A stretch of DNA of 64,000 nt from Lentzea albidocapillata subsp. violacea (GTDB lineage Bacteria; Actinomycetota; Actinomycetes; Mycobacteriales; Pseudonocardiaceae): contig NZ_FNET01000017.1 of assembly GCF_900100275.1 (NCBI RefSeq), forward strand, positions 1 through 64,000. Reading direction: 5' to 3'. The notes below the pieces were generated by a model. It made no database searches and was not told where the DNA came from. It saw nothing but the letters and a program-made list of their open reading frames with translations. This document shows, piece by piece, positions 7,714 to 14,813 of the stretch (position 1 is its first letter; each line of letters starts with the position of its first letter). The position numbers and the translations under genes are program-made.

Positions 7714-8634
7714 ATGAAGATCGTGATTCCAGGCGGTACCGGCCAGGTCGGCGGCGTGCTGACCCGCGCGTTCAGGGCGGCGGGCCACGAGGTGGTGATC
7801 ATCAGCCGTAGCGGGGGCGTGCGCTGGGACGGCCACTCGCTCGGCAGGTGGGCCGACGAGATCGACGGCGCCGACGTCGTCGTCAACCTGGCCGGGCGCA
7901 GCGTGAGCTGCCGCTACACGGCCGAGAACCTGCGGCAGATGATGCGCTCGCGGGTGGACTCCGCGCGGGTCGTCGGCGAGGCCATCGCGAAGGCAGCCGA
8001 CCCGCCGAAGGTGTGGCTGCAGATGAGCACCGCGACGATCTACGCGCACCGGTTCGACGCGGCCAACGACGAGGAGACCGGCGTCCTCGGCGGGCGCGAG
8101 CCGGACGTGCCGGGCTACTGGGCCTACAGCGTCGAGATCGCCAAGCGCTGGGAGGCCGAACTGGACGAGGCCGACACCCCGGGCACCCGCAAGGTCGCGC
8201 TCCGAGCGGCGATGGTGATGAGCCCGGACAAGGGCGGCGTGTTCGACTACCTGTCGTGGCTGGCACGCCTCGGGCTGGGCGGCCCGATCGCGGGCGGGCA
8301 CCAGTACGTCTCGTGGATCCACGACGACGACTTCGTACGGGCGGTCGCGCTGCTGATCAGGGAACCGATCGCGGGTGCGGTCAACCTCGCGGCGCCGAAC
8401 CCGGTGCCGCAACGGGAGTTCATGCGCGAGCTGCGCGGGGCCTGGCACGTGCCGGCGGGCCTGCCCGCGACGAGCTGGATGGCCGAGATCGGGGCGTTCG
8501 CGATCCGCAGCGACACCGAACTGCTCCTCAAGAGCCGCCGGGTCGTGCCGGGCAGACTCCAGCAGGCCGGATTCGAGTTCCACTTCCCGAACTGGCGGGA
8601 GGCGGCGCAGAATCTGGCTGAGCGCAGGAGGTGA
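7714..8634 (+). CDS. TIGR01777 family NAD(P)-dependent epimerase/SDR protein
   Basis: This 306-residue protein of the extended SDR superfamily has a dinucleotide-binding loop at the very N-terminus ('IPGGTGQVGGVL', residues 5-16), 'VVNLAGRSVSCRYT' and a YxxxK-like region ('PGYWAYSVEIAKRWEAEL', about 135-150), with the family C-terminal domain ('RVVPGRLQQAGFEFHFPNW', DUF1731-like). TIGR01777 members are sugar-epimerase-like proteins of unknown substrate, related to cell-division inhibitor SulA homologues. The stop is two bases before the first nitrile hydratase gene, whose ribosome site AGGAGG lies inside this gene's end, so the four genes are probably one transcript. Whether it works with the hydratase is unknown. 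Confidence 0.8.
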   Translation: MKIVIPGGTGQVGGVLTRAFRAAGHEVVIISRSGGVRWDGHSLGRWADEIDGADVVVNLAGRSVSCRYTAENLRQMMRSRVDSARVVGEAIAKAADPPKVWLQMSTATIYAHRFDAANDEETGVLGGREPDVPGYWAYSVEIAKRWEAELDEADTPGTRKVALRAAMVMSPDKGGVFDYLSWLARLGLGGPIAGGHQYVSWIHDDDFVRAVALLIREPIAGAVNLAAPNPVPQREFMRELRGAWHVPAGLPATSWMAEIGAFAIRSDTELLLKSRRVVPGRLQQAGFEFHFPNWREAAQNLAERRR

Positions 8635-8635
8635 C

Positions 8636-8887
8636 ATGCCGAGGATGAACGACGTCGGCGGCCAGGACGGCTTCGGGCCCGTGATCGAGGAGCTCGACGA
8701 GCCGCCCTTCCACGCGGACTGGGAAGCGCACGTGATGGCCATGAACAGGGCGCTGATCGGGCAGGGCGTCTACAACCTGGACGAGTTCCGGGACGCCGTC
8801 GAACGGACCATGTCGCACGAGTCGTCGTACTACGAGAACTGGTTCCGCGCGATCCAGACACTCCTGAAGGAGCGCGGCGTTGTCTGA
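8636..8887 (+). CDS. Nitrile hydratase / thiocyanate hydrolase-type beta subunit, N-terminal half
   Basis: This 83-residue protein corresponds only to the N-terminal helical domain of a nitrile hydratase beta subunit: 'MNDVGGQDGFGPVIEEL', 'EPPFHADWEAHVMAMN', 'YNLDEFRDAVERT', 'SSYYENWFRAIQTLLKERGV'. In ordinary nitrile hydratases this part continues into a C-terminal beta barrel, which here is a separate gene starting eight bases before this stop. The ATG at 8636 follows AGGAGG by four bases. Split beta subunits are known in thiocyanate hydrolase and in the toyocamycin nitrile hydratase. Small free-standing beta-N-like proteins can also be cobalt-insertion activators, so that role should be kept open. 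Confidence 0.85.
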   Translation: MPRMNDVGGQDGFGPVIEELDEPPFHADWEAHVMAMNRALIGQGVYNLDEFRDAVERTMSHESSYYENWFRAIQTLLKERGVV

Positions 8888-9146
8888 GCGCTACCGGACC
8901 GGCGACCGCGTCCGGACGTCCACAGTGGACCCGGACCACCACACCCGGCTGCCGCACTACGCACGCGGCCGGCGCGGCACGGTGATCGGCCACGACGGCG
9001 TCCATCCGCTGGCGGACCTGAGCGCGCAAGGAATCCAGCAGCCACAACAGGTGTACCTGGTGCGGTTCGCCGCACGCGAACTGTTCGGCCACGGCGACCA
9101 CAGCGTGACGCTGTCCCTCTGGGAGGACTACCTCAGCGATGAGTGA
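8880..9146 (+). CDS. Nitrile hydratase-type beta subunit, C-terminal half (SH3-like barrel)
   Basis: This 88-residue protein covers the beta-subunit barrel domain: 'YRTGDRVRTSTVDPDHHTRL', 'PHYARGRRGTVIGHDGVHPL', 'QQVYLVRFAARELFG', 'HSVTLSLWEDYL'. The likely start is a TTG at 8880 with AAGGAG eight to ten bases upstream, overlapping the previous gene by eight bases; the next gene starts eight bases before this stop. With the N-terminal half it would rebuild one beta subunit wrapping the alpha subunit metal centre. The palindromic repeat at 8918-8930 lies within this gene. Confidence 0.82.
   Translation: MSERYRTGDRVRTSTVDPDHHTRLPHYARGRRGTVIGHDGVHPLADLSAQGIQQPQQVYLVRFAARELFGHGDHSVTLSLWEDYLSDE
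8918..8930. repeat. Iterated near-palindrome, copy 2 (GTCCACAGTGGAC)
   Basis: Perfect 13-base copy of the motif inside the beta-C nitrile hydratase gene, encoding Ser-Thr-Val-Asp with the rare codon ACA. Confidence 0.55.
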
Positions 9147-9729
9147 CGACCACGACGACTCCCCGATCGCCGCGCGCGTCCGGGAACTGGAAGCGATGCT
9201 CGAGGAGAAGGGCCTGCTGGACCCCCGCGAGCTGGACCAGGTGCTGGAGGCGTTCGCGCACAGGGCCTCACCCGCCAACGGGTTCCGGGTCGCGGCACGA
9301 GCCTGGGTGGATCCCGCCTTCAGGGCACGCCTGCTGGAGAACGCGAACGAGGCGTTGCCCGAGCTCGGACTGTCCATGGGCGGCGGCCTGCAGGTGCAAC
9401 GGCTGCACGTCGTCGAGAACACCGAGGACGTGCACAACGTCATCGTATGCACGCTCTGCAGCTGCTACCCGCTCTCGCTGCTCGGACCGTCGCCCACCTG
9501 GTACAAGAGCACGGCGTACCGCTCGAAGGTGGTCAGCCACCCGCGCGAGGTGCTGGAGCAGTTCGGGCTGACGCTGCCCGAGACCACCAGGATCGACGTG
9601 TGGGACGCGAACGCCGAGTCGCGGTACATGGTGCTGCCGCGCCGTCCCGAGGGTACCGAGGACCTCAGCGAGGCCGAACTGGCGGCGAAGGTGACGCGCA
9701 ACGGGCTGATCGGCACCGCGGCCGTGTAA
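9139..9729 (+). CDS. Cobalt-type nitrile hydratase alpha subunit (or thiocyanate hydrolase gamma)
   Basis: This 196-residue protein carries the metal-binding claw VCTLCSCYP with Cys104, Cys107 and Cys109. Thr after the first Cys and Tyr after the last mark the cobalt rather than the iron type. In the family two of the three cysteines become oxidised to sulfinate/sulfenate and bind Co(III). Flanking blocks 'ENTEDVHNVIVCTLCSC' and 'GPSPTWYKSTAYRSKVV' and 'IDVWDANAESRYMVLPRRP' are standard. The enzyme should hydrate a nitrile to the amide, or thiocyanate if it is a SCNase relative. The gene overlaps the preceding subunit by eight bases. I see no separate activator (P14K/P47K-like) gene nearby. 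Confidence 0.9.
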   Translation: MSDDHDDSPIAARVRELEAMLEEKGLLDPRELDQVLEAFAHRASPANGFRVAARAWVDPAFRARLLENANEALPELGLSMGGGLQVQRLHVVENTEDVHNVIVCTLCSCYPLSLLGPSPTWYKSTAYRSKVVSHPREVLEQFGLTLPETTRIDVWDANAESRYMVLPRRPEGTEDLSEAELAAKVTRNGLIGTAAV

Positions 9730-9747
9730 GCCAACGGCCTGAACGGC

Positions 9748-9782
9748 GGGAGCCGCCCAACCCAGACGGCAGAGCGGCTCCC
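9748..9782. terminator. Bidirectional hairpin terminator between convergent genes
   Basis: GGGAGCCGC (9748-9756) pairs perfectly with GCGGCTCCC (9774-9782) across a 17-base loop. It sits between the convergent nitrile hydratase alpha gene and the DoxX-like gene and could end both transcripts. No U-tract is seen, as is usual in actinomycetes. Confidence 0.55.
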
Positions 9783-9784
9783 GT

Positions 9785-10246
9785 TCACCGCACCCTCGGA
9801 TGCGATGAGGCGATGACCACCGCGGCGGCGACGGTCACCAGGTTCTTCAGGATGTACTGGGCTTCGAACGACGCCTGCAACGGACCCGACCACATCTCGC
9901 CGGGGAACAACACCAGCGGTGTCGACACCAGCACGGCATGGCCTGCCAGCAGGGCCGCGCACAACCGTGGTGCGCGGAAGCTCAGCAGAACCAACGCGAT
10001 CCCGATCTCACTGATCGCGGCACTCATTCTTGCCAGATCCCCGTGGATGATCCCGAACGTCAGCGCGGAGACCGTGCGTTCGACGAGATCCTGGGCAGGG
10101 CTGCCACCGGGAAAGAGCTTCAGCACGCCGAACCAGAGGTACACGACCCCCAGTCCGATGCGCAGCAACGGAATTCCGGACTCCCGCGCAAAACGAGCCA
10201 GGCGTTCTCCGGTGCTTTCGCTGCGTGTGGTTTCTGGACTCGACAT
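9785..10246 (-). CDS. DoxX-like small membrane protein
   Basis: This 153-residue protein has four predicted membrane helices: about 23-45 ('IPLLRIGLGVVYLWFGVLKLF'), 55-75, 80-110 and 125-147. The first helix motif 'RIGLGVVYLWFGVLKLFPG' resembles the DoxX/DUF417 group of membrane proteins. Start ATG 10246-10244 has a good ribosome site (GGAGAGGGAG) six bases upstream. The family is loosely linked to redox or thiosulfate chemistry, but no function is assignable here. It may be cotranscribed with the peroxidase upstream if the hairpin at 10258-10291 is leaky. Confidence 0.65.
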   Translation of the reverse strand: MSSPETTRSESTGERLARFARESGIPLLRIGLGVVYLWFGVLKLFPGGSPAQDLVERTVSALTFGIIHGDLARMSAAISEIGIALVLLSFRAPRLCAALLAGHAVLVSTPLVLFPGEMWSGPLQASFEAQYILKNLVTVAAAVVIASSHPRVR

Positions 10247-10257
10247 CGAACTCCCTC

Positions 10258-10291
10258 TCCTGTCTGACTGCCACCACCCAGTCAGACAGGA
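10258..10291. terminator. Perfect 13 bp stem-loop between peroxidase and DoxX-like genes
   Basis: TCCTGTCTGACTG (10258-10270) and CAGTCAGACAGGA (10279-10291) form a perfect stem with an eight-base loop. Both flanking genes run on the minus strand, so it most likely ends the peroxidase transcript. Being only 12 bases from the DoxX-like start codon it could also act as an operator. Confidence 0.55.
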
Positions 10292-10304
10292 CACGCGAGG
10301 AAGA

Positions 10305-11975
10305 TCAGCTGACCGGGTCGCCCAGCGGGTTCAGCAGGTCGGCCTTGCCCTCGAAGGCGAACAGCAGCAGGTCGACCATGCGGAACGTGCTGGAGTCCGG
10401 GCCGAGGGTGGGCCGCCAGTACGGCGAGCGCACGATCGAGATCCGGCTGCCCTCCATCGCGCGGTGGAAGACCTCCGCGGTGATCCGGCCGCCGACCGGG
10501 CCCATCAGCCCGTTGCCGGCCTCGGCCTCGCGCAGGATGTAGAACCACAACGGGGTGGCGGCGACCAGCTGCGCCTTCTGCTCCTCGGACAGGCCCTCGA
10601 CGACCGCGCCGCCGTTGCCCACCAGGATCTGCTCTGCGGTGAGCGGCTCCACCCCGAACAGCTCGGCGATCTGCTGCCCGGTGGCAAGCTCCATCATCGA
10701 GGCCCTGGTGAGGTTGCGGAACGCGAGGTTGCGCTCGATCTCGCGGAACTGCGTGCCGCGTCCGCCGAACGTGCCGGCCGGCAGCTGCGTCAGCGGGTCG
10801 ACCAGCAGCGTGTCGATCCGCTTGGTGACGTTGCCGCCACCGGTCTCCGCGGGCGGCACCAGGTCGTCCCGCTCGGCCTCGGTGAAGTCGTAGAGCCGCC
10901 GGAAGTCCGCGATCCAGTTGCTGGGCAACGTGAAGATCGGGCCCCGGTTGACGTCGTCGAGGTCGGCCGGCGTGCCGGAGCTGGGATCGAAGTTGCCGCT
11001 CACCCCGGTGAAGGTGAACAGCGCGAACAGCGTCGCGATGCCACCGGGCCCGGTCGAGTTGAACACGCGGTTCCACTGGTACGCGCCGCGGATCTGGCTG
11101 TGCCCGAAGCGGTACGAGGCGACCGAGAACTCGATCGGCATGGTCGGCGAGTGGTCCCGGCACCGGCCGGGCACCTCGAAGAACCTGCGGCCGTTGGTGA
11201 ACACGTCGTCCACGATCGCCGGGTCGATGATCCGCGGCAGGTGGTCGGTCCTGAGCATCCACTGGTAGTGCCGCACCACGAGTTCCTTGGCGGCGCGGAA
11301 CAGCCGCTCGCCCGTGAGGCCGGTGAGCGCGAGCTCGTCGACCACCCGGTTGTGGAAGCGGATGAACGCGAGGTGCGTCTGCGCCACCACGAGGTTCTCG
11401 TCGTTGCGGGCGTCCGGGATCAGCGGCAGCCGCCGATCCGCCGCCGTGCCGGCCGTCCCACCGCGGCGCGGCAGGTCGAAGCCCTCGAACGGGACGTTGG
11501 TGCCCTCGTCCGGGAACGGCACCGGCGTGGTGGTGCCGACCTTGAGCTTCACGCCGTCCTGGGCGTAGAAGACCTGGTCGTCCTTGTCGCGCGGGCCGCG
11601 GCCGTAGACCGAGTCGAGGTCCAGCGCCGGCGAGCGGCCCTGCGTCAGCTCGTCGAGGTTGACGTCCTGCCCGAGCTGCGACTCGGTGCGGTCCATCGTG
11701 AGGTCGTGGTCGACGAACTGACCGAGGTAGGTGAACCCCGCCGGAACGGCCGGATCCGCCGAGTCGGGCTGCGGAACGGCCGCGGTGACGGCGGTGGCGA
11801 GGGCGACCCGCGTCTCCTCGTCCGTTCGCGGCCCTTTCGGCCCCAGTCGCGAGAACCGGAACCTGCGCAACTCCTCCGCTGTGGAGGGCTGACGCGTGAT
11901 GGCCCCGCCTCTGCCGTCGAATTCCAGTACACCTTCGCCCACGACGAAGAAACTGTCGCGCACGTGCCTTTTCAT
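10305..11975 (-). CDS. Animal-type (peroxinectin-like) haem peroxidase
   Basis: This 556-residue protein belongs to the bacterial branch of the peroxidase-cyclooxygenase superfamily. The distal haem His is visible in 'LGQFVDHDLTMD' (about residue 92), the proximal His in 'ASYRFGHSQIRGAY' (about 300), and 'AFIRFHNRVVDEL' supports the fold. It should use hydrogen peroxide to oxidise small molecules or halides. There is no clear signal peptide, although the N-terminus 'MKRHVRDSFFVVGEGV' is short. Start ATG 11975-11973 has AGGGGGAAAC directly upstream. It is followed by a strong hairpin and seems monocistronic. Confidence 0.88.
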   Translation of the reverse strand: MKRHVRDSFFVVGEGVLEFDGRGGAITRQPSTAEELRRFRFSRLGPKGPRTDEETRVALATAVTAAVPQPDSADPAVPAGFTYLGQFVDHDLTMDRTESQLGQDVNLDELTQGRSPALDLDSVYGRGPRDKDDQVFYAQDGVKLKVGTTTPVPFPDEGTNVPFEGFDLPRRGGTAGTAADRRLPLIPDARNDENLVVAQTHLAFIRFHNRVVDELALTGLTGERLFRAAKELVVRHYQWMLRTDHLPRIIDPAIVDDVFTNGRRFFEVPGRCRDHSPTMPIEFSVASYRFGHSQIRGAYQWNRVFNSTGPGGIATLFALFTFTGVSGNFDPSSGTPADLDDVNRGPIFTLPSNWIADFRRLYDFTEAERDDLVPPAETGGGNVTKRIDTLLVDPLTQLPAGTFGGRGTQFREIERNLAFRNLTRASMMELATGQQIAELFGVEPLTAEQILVGNGGAVVEGLSEEQKAQLVAATPLWFYILREAEAGNGLMGPVGGRITAEVFHRAMEGSRISIVRSPYWRPTLGPDSSTFRMVDLLLFAFEGKADLLNPLGDPVS

Positions 11976-12095
11976 GTTTCCCCCTGTTTTCCCCTCTTAC
12001 AGGCGACCTGTTCTCCCCAACAAGCACCTGCCCCACCGCCAGTCTCCAGACGGACTAAATTTCCGTCGAAGCTTTTGGTCACACCCAAAATGTCG

Positions 12096-13148
12096 TCACA
12101 CAGCGGATACGAGGTGGTCCGGAATACTCGTGAAGACCTCAAGATCGATTGTTTGCGCGGCCAGGTTCTCAGCGGCGTCGTGATATCTCCTCGTGTTCAG
12201 CACGTGCTGGATCCGTTCGGCCAGAACGGTGGCGGTCAGCCCTTTCACGTCCACCCGCACGCCTACGCCGAGATCTTGAATGCGGTCCGCGTTACGCGGC
12301 TGGTCGGCGAACAACGGCATCGCGACCATCGGCACGCCGGCGGTCAGCGCCTCCCGCACGCCGCTGTAACCCGCGTGCGTCACGAACACCTTCGCGGTGC
12401 CGAGGAGCCGTTGCTGCGGGATCTCCGGTGCGAGGCGCACGTTCGACGGGCGCGGGCCGGTCCACGCGCCGTGGCCGATCGCGACGACAGCGCGTGCGGA
12501 GACCTCACCCAGCGCCTCCACCACGACGTGCGGCAGCGTGGACCCCGGCATCAGCCACTGGGCGTTGGTGCCGAAGGAGGCGACGATCTCCGGTCCCTCG
12601 TCCTCGTCCCCCTGCTCGATCGGCACGCGGAAGTGGTGCTGGGCCGGGTGCCACGACGCAGGGGTCAGCCCGGCGGTGAGGACCGGTTCGGTCGCGCCGA
12701 CCTGGAACCTGGCGCGGACCTTGTCCACCAGCTCGTCGAGCAGCGGGATCTCCAGCGGCGCGAACGGGGCGATGTCGATCAGCGCGTGCGGGATGCCGAG
12801 CACCTCGGCGGCGATCTGGCCGCCGTACTCGCTGGTCTCGCGCACGATGACGTCCGGACGCCAGGTGCGGGCGAAGTCGAGGATGTTGGCGGCGGACGCG
12901 ACCACGAGCGCGTCGGACCAGAGCGGCACCTTCAGCACGCCGTCACGTTCCGGAATCCACGGTGGCGGCGGCCCGAGGTCCGACGGCGCCGAGATGTCCG
13001 GCATCACGACGGTGTGCTCGAGGTGCGCCATCGCGGGCCCTGTCGCGATCACGGCCTCGTGGCCCCTCTGCCGGAACGCCCGCGCGAGCGGCACCATCGT
13101 CGGCATCAGGTGGGAGTGGATGGGCAAGGACGTCAGAAGAACGCGCAC
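12096..13148 (-). CDS. Macrolide-type (GT1, MGT) glycosyltransferase
   Basis: This protein of about 350 residues has the GT1 two-domain layout: N-terminal acceptor domain 'VRVLLTSLPIHSHLMPTMVPLARAF' split at the GTG start (13148), and C-terminal nucleotide-sugar domain with 'VRLAPEIPQQRLLGTAKVFV' and the signature 'THAGYSGVREALTAGVPMVAMPLFADQ' (residues about 290-320, with the expected HxG...E and final D/Q). Such enzymes glycosylate natural products, antibiotics or lipids. No biosynthetic cluster is adjacent, so the acceptor is unknown; a self-protection or xenobiotic role is possible. Starts further up (to 13241) would overlap the divergent STAS gene. Confidence 0.85.
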   Translation of the reverse strand: MRVLLTSLPIHSHLMPTMVPLARAFRQRGHEAVIATGPAMAHLEHTVVMPDISAPSDLGPPPPWIPERDGVLKVPLWSDALVVASAANILDFARTWRPDVIVRETSEYGGQIAAEVLGIPHALIDIAPFAPLEIPLLDELVDKVRARFQVGATEPVLTAGLTPASWHPAQHHFRVPIEQGDEDEGPEIVASFGTNAQWLMPGSTLPHVVVEALGEVSARAVVAIGHGAWTGPRPSNVRLAPEIPQQRLLGTAKVFVTHAGYSGVREALTAGVPMVAMPLFADQPRNADRIQDLGVGVRVDVKGLTATVLAERIQHVLNTRRYHDAAENLAAQTIDLEVFTSIPDHLVSAV

Positions 13149-13203
13149 GAGAACCAGTTTCGCGCCGGGCACCACTGGGTACAGCTGCGAAATGCTCGAA
13201 GTC

Positions 13204-13515
13204 ATGGTGACCGAGTCGTCGCCTGCCTCCACCCTCGTCACTGTCTCCGGTGAACTCGCCGGCTCCGGTTCGGAACGACTGCTCGCGCGGCTCGACCGTC
13301 TGCTCGACGACGGCCACCGCTACGTCGTGCTGGACCTGGCAGCCGTCACGTTCTGCGACTCCAGCGGGGTGAGTGCTCTCGTGCGCGGACATGCGCGTGC
13401 CTCGGCCGCGGCGGGCGGGTTGAAGCTCTCCGCCGCGTCGGAGCAGGTGACACGGGTGCTCGAACTGTCGGGCCTGGCCAGAATGCTCGGCTTGCAGTCC
13501 ACTGTGGAGGCTTAG
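13204..13515 (+). CDS. STAS-domain anti-sigma factor antagonist
   Basis: This roughly 103-residue protein is almost entirely a STAS domain: 'LVTVSGELAGSGSERLLARL' then 'HRYVVLDLAAVTFCDSSGVSALVRGHA' and a C-terminal 'VTRVLELSGLARMLGL'. The Ser pair in 'CDSSG' is the site that a partner anti-sigma kinase would phosphorylate. Members release sigma factors by binding the anti-sigma factor. No kinase or sigma gene is adjacent, as is common for the many orphan STAS proteins of actinomycetes. ATG at 13204 or 13192 are both possible and neither has a clear ribosome site. Confidence 0.82.
   Translation: MVTESSPASTLVTVSGELAGSGSERLLARLDRLLDDGHRYVVLDLAAVTFCDSSGVSALVRGHARASAAAGGLKLSAASEQVTRVLELSGLARMLGLQSTVEA
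13497..13508. repeat. Iterated near-palindrome, copy 3 (GTCCACTGTGGA)
   Basis: Twelve bases matching the GTCCACTKYGGAC motif, lying at the 3' end of the STAS gene where it encodes Ser-Thr-Val with the rare Thr codon ACT. Confidence 0.55.
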
Positions 13516-13600
13516 CCACAGGCCGTCCGCATCGATCTCGCCACCGAGGTCCTGCGACCGCCAGGAGCCTCATGATCTCCGGGAGTGCCATGATGGCGGG

Positions 13601-13957
13601 GTGGAGTCCACGCGCATCGACCGCTGGCTGTGGGCGGTCCGGCTGACGAAGACCCGCCCGGACGCCTCTCAGGCGTGCAAGGGCGGCCACGTGCGCATCA
13701 ACGACAAGCCCGCGAAGGCCTCGGCGACCGTGGCCGCCGGCGACCAGGTCCGCGTTCGTGTGAACGACAAGACCTGGACGGTAGACGTGGTGCGGGTGAT
13801 CCAGAAGCGCGTGGGCGCGGCGGACGCGGCCACCTGCTTCATCGACCGCACTCCCCCGCCGCCGGTGGAGGCCCCGATCGCTCGGCGCGAACGGGGTGCG
13901 GGGCGTCCTACGAAACGGGAACGGCGCGTGCTGGACCAGTTCCGGTCACAGCACTAG
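13601..13957 (+). CDS. S4-domain RNA-binding protein, Hsp15-like
   Basis: This 118-residue protein starts with a full S4 domain (residues 4-60: 'RIDRWLWAVRLTKTRPDASQ', 'KGGHVRINDKPAKASATV', 'GDQVRVRV'), the pattern of heat-shock protein 15 homologues, which bind stalled 50S subunits carrying a nascent chain. A basic tail ('RRERGAGRPTKRERRVLDQF') follows. Start is a GTG at 13601. Its 3' end overlaps the convergent sirtuin gene by 12 bases. Confidence 0.85.
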   Translation: MESTRIDRWLWAVRLTKTRPDASQACKGGHVRINDKPAKASATVAAGDQVRVRVNDKTWTVDVVRVIQKRVGAADAATCFIDRTPPPPVEAPIARRERGAGRPTKRERRVLDQFRSQH

Positions 13958-14812
13958 ACCGGCCAGCTCCGTCAGCGATCGTCCGAGTGGCAGGTCGACC
14001 CGCAGCGACGCGTGTGGATCACCGCGCGTCTCGCCCCGGTTGATGATCACGACCGGGATTCCGGCGGTGGCGGCCCGCCGCACGAACCTCAGCCCGGACA
14101 TGACCGTCAGCGAGGAGCCGAGGACGAGCAGGGACCGTGCGCCGTCGACGAGCGAGTAGCACTGTTCGACGCGGGGGCGCGGCACGTTCTCGCCGAAGAA
14201 CACGACGTCCGGCTTGAGGACGCCGCCGCACTCCACGCACGGGACGACCACGAAGTCCTGCACGGTCTCCTCCGGCAGGAAGACGTCGCCGTCCGGGTTG
14301 ATCTCGTTCGTCGTCGCGTGGAAGTCCGGGTTCGCCTCGCGCAGGCGGCGGTCGAGGTCGATGCGCGGTGAGAGCAGCCCGCAGTCCAGACAGATCACGC
14401 GGTCGAGGCCGCCGTGCAGTTCCACGACGTCCGGCGAGCCCGCGGCCTGGTGCAGGCCGTCGACGTTCTGGGTGATGACGCCGGAGAGCAAGCCCGCGAG
14501 CCTGGTGACGGCGTGGTGGCCCGCGTTCGGCCGTGCGCGGGCGATGGTGCGCCAGCCGACGTGGCTGCGCGCCCAGTAGCGCTGCCGGCCGGCCTGGCTG
14601 GTGGTGAACTCCTCGTACGTCATCGGGGTGTGCTTGCGCAGGGACCCGCCCTCGCCGCGGTAGTCGGGGATGCCGGACTCGGTGGAGAGGCCCGCGCCGC
14701 TGAGCACCAGCACCCCACCCTCCGTGACGATCGGCACGACGTCGGTGAGGGTGGTGGTGCGCGGCAGCGCCGGGCCCGGGTTCGACCAGCTCAGAGTGGG
14801 CCTAGTTCGCAC
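13946..14812 (-). CDS. NAD-dependent protein deacylase, sirtuin class
   Basis: This 288-residue sirtuin shows all the hallmarks: NAD loop 'LSGAGLSTESGIPDYRG' (about residues 37-53), 'TQNVDGLHQAAG', the catalytic His in 'VVELHGG', a structural zinc site built from two CxxC pairs ('CLDC' and 'CVEC') and 'GSSLTVMSGLRFV'. It removes acyl groups from lysines and couples this to NAD cleavage. The start is a GTG two bases after the stop of the upstream GH5 gene, so the two may be cotranscribed despite unrelated roles. The stretch of about 30 residues before 'VVPIVTEGG' is of uncertain authenticity. Confidence 0.9.
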   Translation of the reverse strand: MRTRPTLSWSNPGPALPRTTTLTDVVPIVTEGGVLVLSGAGLSTESGIPDYRGEGGSLRKHTPMTYEEFTTSQAGRQRYWARSHVGWRTIARARPNAGHHAVTRLAGLLSGVITQNVDGLHQAAGSPDVVELHGGLDRVICLDCGLLSPRIDLDRRLREANPDFHATTNEINPDGDVFLPEETVQDFVVVPCVECGGVLKPDVVFFGENVPRPRVEQCYSLVDGARSLLVLGSSLTVMSGLRFVRRAATAGIPVVIINRGETRGDPHASLRVDLPLGRSLTELAGLVL

Positions 14813-14813
14813 T

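Noticed and set aside
6586-8742. A 718-residue reading of the regulator gene extending upstream to 8742
   Set aside because: The upstream 375 residues are antisense to the epimerase gene and carry no recognisable domain; the DeoR domain begins at 7614.
9447-13253. A 1268-residue open frame on the plus strand opposite the DoxX-like, peroxidase and glycosyltransferase genes
   Set aside because: It is low-complexity (Arg, Gly, Ala, Val, His rich), matches no fold and lies antisense to three well-supported genes. This is the usual artefact of strong third-position GC bias.
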